Positions 5,731 to 8,563 of a stretch of 8,563 nucleotides of DNA are shown here, one piece after another; within the stretch, counting starts at the first letter, position 1; every line of letters begins with the position of its first letter. The stretch is taken from assembly GCA_013815405.1 (NCBI GenBank), contig JACDGF010000072.1, positions 1 through 8,563 of the forward strand, given 5' to 3'. The notes beneath the pieces were generated by a model. That model was not told the DNA's origin and did not search any database. It worked only from the letters and a program-made list of their open reading frames with translations. Position numbers and translations under genes: made by a program. The stretch is from Caulobacteraceae bacterium (GTDB lineage Bacteria; Pseudomonadota; Alphaproteobacteria; Caulobacterales; Caulobacteraceae).

Positions 5731-5910
5731 AGCGGTGATCGACCCACATCGCCCAAGGGGCGCCCTCGACGTAATTTCCCGCGGTGTCACCGCATTCCAT
5801 CCTCACCACCCCGGTTCCGCGTGCGAGGCGAGGCGCACGAGGGGCGGTGTGCCGGCGTCGGGCTTGGAGACACGCGTCTCGCGACGCTCAAGTCGATTTG
5901 CTCCATTTCC

Positions 5911-6038
5911 ACCGTCATCCCCGGGCGCAAGTCCCGGGGATCCATGAACACTGGCGTTGGTCGTGGCCATGCGATCGCACGGGCATGGCCGGCGCTCGGG
6001 ATCCTGGATGGCCGGGACGAACGCCCGGCCATGACGGT
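5911..6038. repeat. REP/MITE-like palindromic element with three hairpins
   Basis: The element is bounded by inverted ends ACCGTCAT (5911-5918) and ATGACGGT (6031-6038). Inside are three hairpins: CCCCGGG/CCCGGGG with a 7-nt loop (5919-5940), GGCCATGC/GCATGGCC (5965-5972 and 5983-5990) around the palindrome GCGATCGC, and GGCCGGG/CCCGGCC with a 7-nt loop near 6010-6030. Sequences opening GTCATCCCCGGG and closing CCATGACGG recur as intergenic repeats in many alphaproteobacterial genomes, so this is likely a dispersed non-autonomous element. The flank 5731-5910 holds only a small palindrome GCGGTGTCACCGC (5781-5793) and no gene. Confidence 0.7.
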
Positions 6039-6101
6039 CTCGAGGAGGGGACCGGCTCGGGACCCGGCGGGGCCGAATTGGAGCCTTCATTTGGCGCCGC
6101 C

Positions 6102-6239
6102 AGGGAACGGATCGAGCACGCCGACGGTTCGATGACGATGGGGCCGCACGAGGCGCCGGGCGGCATGCCCGGCATCATCGGCGCCGACCGGCAAGGCGCC
6201 GCCTTCGCGCTCGTCGGCGGCAAGTCAAGGAGAGCGAAC
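6102..6239 (+). pseudogene. C-terminal remnant of a VOC/glyoxalase-fold gene
   Basis: The frame carrying ERIEHADGSMTMGPHEAPGG, MPGIIGADRQGAAFALVGGK reads like the last 45 residues of a VOC-family protein, whose usual ending has the form GPMEVPGGxWIxQGxDPQGAxFALVG. No N-terminal portion exists upstream; the palindromic element ends 63 bp earlier. The frame has no stop and continues in register into the next VOC gene. Probably the 3' end of a former tandem VOC gene, cut by insertion or deletion. Confidence 0.5.
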
Positions 6240-6719
6240 ATGACCAGGATGACCACCTGCCTGTGGTTCGACCACGGCCAAGCCCGCGAGGCGGCCGAGT
6301 TCTACGCGAGCGTGTTCCCCGACAGCCAGGTCGGGGAAGGCCACGCCTCCCCCGCGGACAATCCGTCCGCCAAGGCGGGCGAGGAGCTCACCGTCGAGTT
6401 CACCGTCCTGGGCCGGGCGTTCATCGGCCTGAACGGCGGGTCGAATTTCAAGCCGAACGAGGCGGTCAGCTTCATGATCCTGACCGAAAACCAGGAAGAC
6501 ACCGATCGCTACTGGAACGCGATCGTCGGCAATGGCGGGCAAGAGAGCATGTGCGGTTGGTGCAAGGATCGCTGGGGCTTTTCCTGGCAGATCACGCCGC
6601 GCGTGCTGCTCGACGCGACGACCGACCCGGATCGCGCCGCCGCGAAGCGCGCGATGGAAGCCATGATGACGATGAAGAAGATCGACGTCGCCACGATCGA
6701 GGCCGCGCGCCGGGGCTAA
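6240..6719 (+). CDS. VOC family protein (PhnB/3-dmu-9_3-mt type)
   Basis: This 159-aa single-domain protein belongs to the PhnB-like branch of the vicinal oxygen chelate superfamily, annotated in Pfam as 3-demethylubiquinone-9 3-methyltransferase-like although members have no shown methyltransferase activity. Landmarks in order are CLWFDHGQAREAAEFYASVF (7-26), FIGLNGGSNFKPNEAVSF (61-78), DTDRYWNAI (87-95) and CGWCKDRWGFSWQITP (105-120). Start ATG 6240 is supported by AAGGAG (6227-6232), 7 nt upstream. An in-frame extension upstream exists but corresponds to a remnant of another VOC gene. The substrate is unknown. Confidence 0.88.
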   Translation: MTRMTTCLWFDHGQAREAAEFYASVFPDSQVGEGHASPADNPSAKAGEELTVEFTVLGRAFIGLNGGSNFKPNEAVSFMILTENQEDTDRYWNAIVGNGGQESMCGWCKDRWGFSWQITPRVLLDATTDPDRAAAKRAMEAMMTMKKIDVATIEAARRG

Positions 6720-6797
6720 GGGCCCGTTGGAAAATAGCTGAATCGAATCTTGGGTGTGTCTCTTAGCGAATGCCGTAGTATCCGACGCTTCGTCTGA

Positions 6798-6885
6798 AAC
6801 GCCAAGAAGCCAAGACGCCAAGAAAGACAAGGCGCTACGCGCGAAGCGCCGAATTTCCTCCTTGGCGTCTTGGCGTCTTGGCGTT
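6798..6885. repeat. Long inverted repeat between convergent genes, possible bidirectional terminator
   Basis: Two 25-nt arms (6798-6822 and 6861-6885) are reverse complements except for one base. Each arm is itself built from an 8-nt tandem unit, CGCCAAGA on one side and TCTTGGCG on the other. A second stem GGCGCT (6831-6836) / AGCGCC (6845-6850) sits in the loop. The whole lies between the stop of the VOC gene and the stop of the convergent antiporter gene, where a hairpin could terminate both transcripts, although T-runs are weak. Confidence 0.7.
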
Positions 6886-6939
6886 GAAAAACGGTTCGAG
6901 ACCCGCGCGGTATCAGATCGTTCTTTTCCGAACGCGTCC

Positions 6940-8187
6940 TTAGACGCGCGGCTTCGCGGCCACCCGGGCCGCCAGCCAGGGGAAGGTCAGGCCCTGGGCG
7001 GCGACCGAGAAGAGGACGACGATATAGGTGGTGGACAGGATCAGGTCGCGGGGCCCCGCCCGCGGGATGCTGAGCGCCAGGGCCATCGAGAGCGCGCCAT
7101 GCAGGCCGCCCCAGGCCAGGATGGCGGTGGCGCCCCGCTCGTCATGGCGGCGCCGGAAGAACGCGCCCCACGGAAGAACGACCACCAGCCTCGCCGCGAG
7201 CACCAGGCCGATCGCCGCCAACCAGAAGCCGGCGTGACGCGGGTCGAGGCCGACGACGACGAGCTCGAGGCCCAGCATCAGGAAGAGCAGCGCGTTGAGG
7301 ATTTCGTCGATCAAGGTCCAGAAGCCCTGAAGATAGCGGCGGGTCGTCTCGCTCATCGCCGAGGCCACGCCCGCGTCGCCGACGATCAGGCCCGCGGCCA
7401 CCGCGGCGATCGGCCCGCTGAGGTGGAGCGCCTGCGCCGCGGCGTAGGCGCCCATCGCCAAGCCTAGGGTGATGCTGACCTCCACGGCGTAGTCGTCGAT
7501 CGCGCGCATCGCCCTGACCGCGACGATCCCCGACCCGAGGCCCAGGGCCAGGCCGCCGCCCGCTTCGACGAACACCCTGACGACGGCCTGGACAGGTTGC
7601 GCGTCCGCGCCTCCCGACGCCACGGCGAGGGCGGCGAAGAAGACGACGATCCCCACCCCGTCGTTGAACAGCGCCTCGCCCTGTAGGACCGATTGCAGAA
7701 GCTTCGAGAGGCGACCCTGGCGAACCACGGCCAGGACCGCGATGGGGTCGGTGGGGCTGATCAGCGCCCCGAACACGAAGGCCCAGGCCAGGGGGAGATC
7801 GAGGCCCAGCGGCCGCGCCGCGAGCCACAGGCCGCCCCCGACCATGAAGGTCGAGGCCAGGACCCCCAGGGTGGCGAGGGACCAGACCGAAAGCAGGCGG
7901 CGGCGCAGCTCCCGAAGGTCCACCTGCATGGCCCCGGCGAAGAGCAGGAAGGCCAGCAGGTAGCCCAGGACCGTCTGGGGGAAGTCCAGGCGGCGCAAGG
8001 TGGCCAGGGCCAGGCCCGCGGTGTCCGAAGGATCGCCCAGGCCTTGCAGCGCCAGCAGGATCAGGGCCCCACCCGCGCCCGCCAGGACCATGGCGACTCC
8101 GCTGGGGAGGTTCAGGAACCGGCTGTTGAGCCATCCGACCAGCGCCACCAGGCACAGGAACGCCGCGACGGTGTCGAAGAGGCTCAT
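6940..8187 (-). CDS. CPA1-type Na+/H+ (cation/proton) antiporter
   Basis: This 415-aa integral inner-membrane protein exchanges protons for Na+ or another cation and would serve pH and salt homeostasis. About 11-12 hydrophobic segments are evident across the length. CPA1 landmarks are present: ISPTDPIAVLAVV with the TDP motif at 146-148 and GEALFNDGVGIVVF with the ion-binding Asn175-Asp176 pair. Also present are a conserved Arg in LAARLVVVLPW (about 333) and GGLHGALSMALAL (360-372) matching the family GLRGA signature with His in place of Arg. The long hydrophilic C-terminal regulatory domain of eukaryotic NHEs is absent, giving a short bacterial form. ATG at 8187 (MSLFDTVAAF) was preferred over an upstream start at 8337 because the extra 50 residues are not family-like and would overlap the divergent gene. 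No good RBS is seen. Confidence 0.88.
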   Translation of the reverse strand: MSLFDTVAAFLCLVALVGWLNSRFLNLPSGVAMVLAGAGGALILLALQGLGDPSDTAGLALATLRRLDFPQTVLGYLLAFLLFAGAMQVDLRELRRRLLSVWSLATLGVLASTFMVGGGLWLAARPLGLDLPLAWAFVFGALISPTDPIAVLAVVRQGRLSKLLQSVLQGEALFNDGVGIVVFFAALAVASGGADAQPVQAVVRVFVEAGGGLALGLGSGIVAVRAMRAIDDYAVEVSITLGLAMGAYAAAQALHLSGPIAAVAAGLIVGDAGVASAMSETTRRYLQGFWTLIDEILNALLFLMLGLELVVVGLDPRHAGFWLAAIGLVLAARLVVVLPWGAFFRRRHDERGATAILAWGGLHGALSMALALSIPRAGPRDLILSTTYIVVLFSVAAQGLTFPWLAARVAAKPRV

Positions 8188-8320
8188 GGCGCGGGTGAGG
8201 CGTGCTGGCGCATCCGCGTCAATGCCGCCGCCGGCGGCGCGGAGGCAAGCCCCCGACGGCGTGACGGGAGCGCAAGTCGGCGGCCTTTCTTCTATATGGA
8301 GGAAGAATGCGGAGGGACCG

Positions 8321-8563
8321 ATGGCCAAGGCCGTCAAACGAAAGCTGAAAGTGTTCCAGGCCCAGTTCGGCTTCCACGATTCGGTGGTCGCCGCGCCAAG
8401 CCAGGCCGCGGCCCTGCGCGCCTGGGGAACGCATCAGAATTTGTTCGCCGATGGCCAGGCCCGGATCGCGAACGACGCCAAGGCGGTGGCGGCCGCGCGC
8501 GCCCATCCCGAAACGCCGCTGCGGCGCGCGGTCGGCTCGAGCGACGCTTTCGCGCTCGAGCCG
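8321..8563 (+). CDS. Conserved small protein, sometimes annotated TolA-like; truncated by window end
   Basis: The first 81 codons of an open frame are present and run off the window. The N-terminus is lysine-rich (MAKAVKRKLKVFQAQFGFHD) followed by SVVAAPSQAAALRAWGTHQN and then Ala-rich helix and PETPLRRAVGS. This resembles an alphaproteobacterial family usually labelled hypothetical or cell envelope biogenesis TolA-like; the TolA label reflects low-complexity similarity and should not be taken as function. ATG 8321 follows GGAGGG (8311-8316) at 4-nt spacing. It is divergent from the antiporter gene across a 133-bp gap with a possible TATATG -10 element at 8293-8298. Confidence 0.75.
   Translation, partial: MAKAVKRKLKVFQAQFGFHDSVVAAPSQAAALRAWGTHQNLFADGQARIANDAKAVAAARAHPETPLRRAVGSSDAFALEP

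Noticed and set aside
5784..6239. Extension of the VOC protein to a 311-residue protein
   Set aside because: The frame runs through a palindromic repeat and non-coding spacer; the real start at 6240 has a strong Shine-Dalgarno sequence and matches the family N-terminus.
6798..6885. CRISPR array from the repeated GCCAAGA units
   Set aside because: The units are 8 nt with no spacers and form an inverted repeat, not direct repeats separated by unique sequence.
7142..8155. 337-codon Gly/Arg/Pro-rich open frame on the minus strand
   Set aside because: It is a frame-shifted shadow of the antiporter gene on the same strand, with composition typical of such artefacts.
8188..8337. Longer antiporter start at 8337
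   Set aside because: The added 50 residues are not membrane-protein-like and would overlap the divergent gene and its ribosome binding site.
1..8563. tRNA, rRNA or riboswitch genes
   Set aside because: No cloverleaf-like CCA-proximal arms, conserved rRNA segments or known riboswitch cores were seen on either strand by reading; a covariance-model scan was not possible.

Overview
The window is GC-rich DNA from what looks like an alphaproteobacterium, most likely near Caulobacterales (Caulobacter/Phenylobacterium-like). This is inferred from codon usage, from the style of the right-hand genes and from an intergenic repeat starting with a GTCATCCCCGGG-type sequence; no rRNA or other phylogenetic marker is present. 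The left two thirds is an accessory, patchwork region and the right third looks like ordinary chromosome.

Left edge (1-1082): the 3' end of an apparent insertion sequence (about 1-128) runs straight into a conserved hypothetical gene that is noticeably less GC-rich than its surroundings. It carries an R-x4-H motif of the HEPN type. Its first eight codons lie inside the IS end, so its start may be IS-derived.

Centre (1247-4929): three complete toxin-antitoxin (TA) pairs of three different families lie on the same strand. They are a DUF2384/Xre-type antitoxin with a RES NAD-degrading toxin, MqsR with an MqsA-type antitoxin, and a HigB/RelE-like toxin with a HigA-like antitoxin. Each has its own promoter-proximal inverted repeat, consistent with autoregulation. 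A 3' remnant of a fourth HTH regulator lies between the first two pairs. A 22-bp imperfect repeat (18 of 22 identical) follows both the RES gene and the mqsA gene, and other IS-end-like sequence fills the 440-bp gap before the third pair. The pattern is a TA island assembled by repeated insertion and deletion.

Right (5035-8563): a YecA/UPF0149 protein with a C-terminal SEC-C zinc motif is followed by a roughly 500-bp spacer holding a three-hairpin palindromic element. After it comes a remnant of a VOC/glyoxalase-fold gene, which reads in frame into a complete PhnB-like VOC gene. A near-perfect 25-bp inverted repeat separates that gene from a convergent CPA1-type Na+/H+ antiporter gene on the minus strand. 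A divergently transcribed small conserved gene is cut by the window end.

The individual TA families are known. The least explained items are the HEPN-motif gene joined to the IS end, the shared 22-bp repeat at TA boundaries, and the MqsA protein that has lost a zinc ligand.
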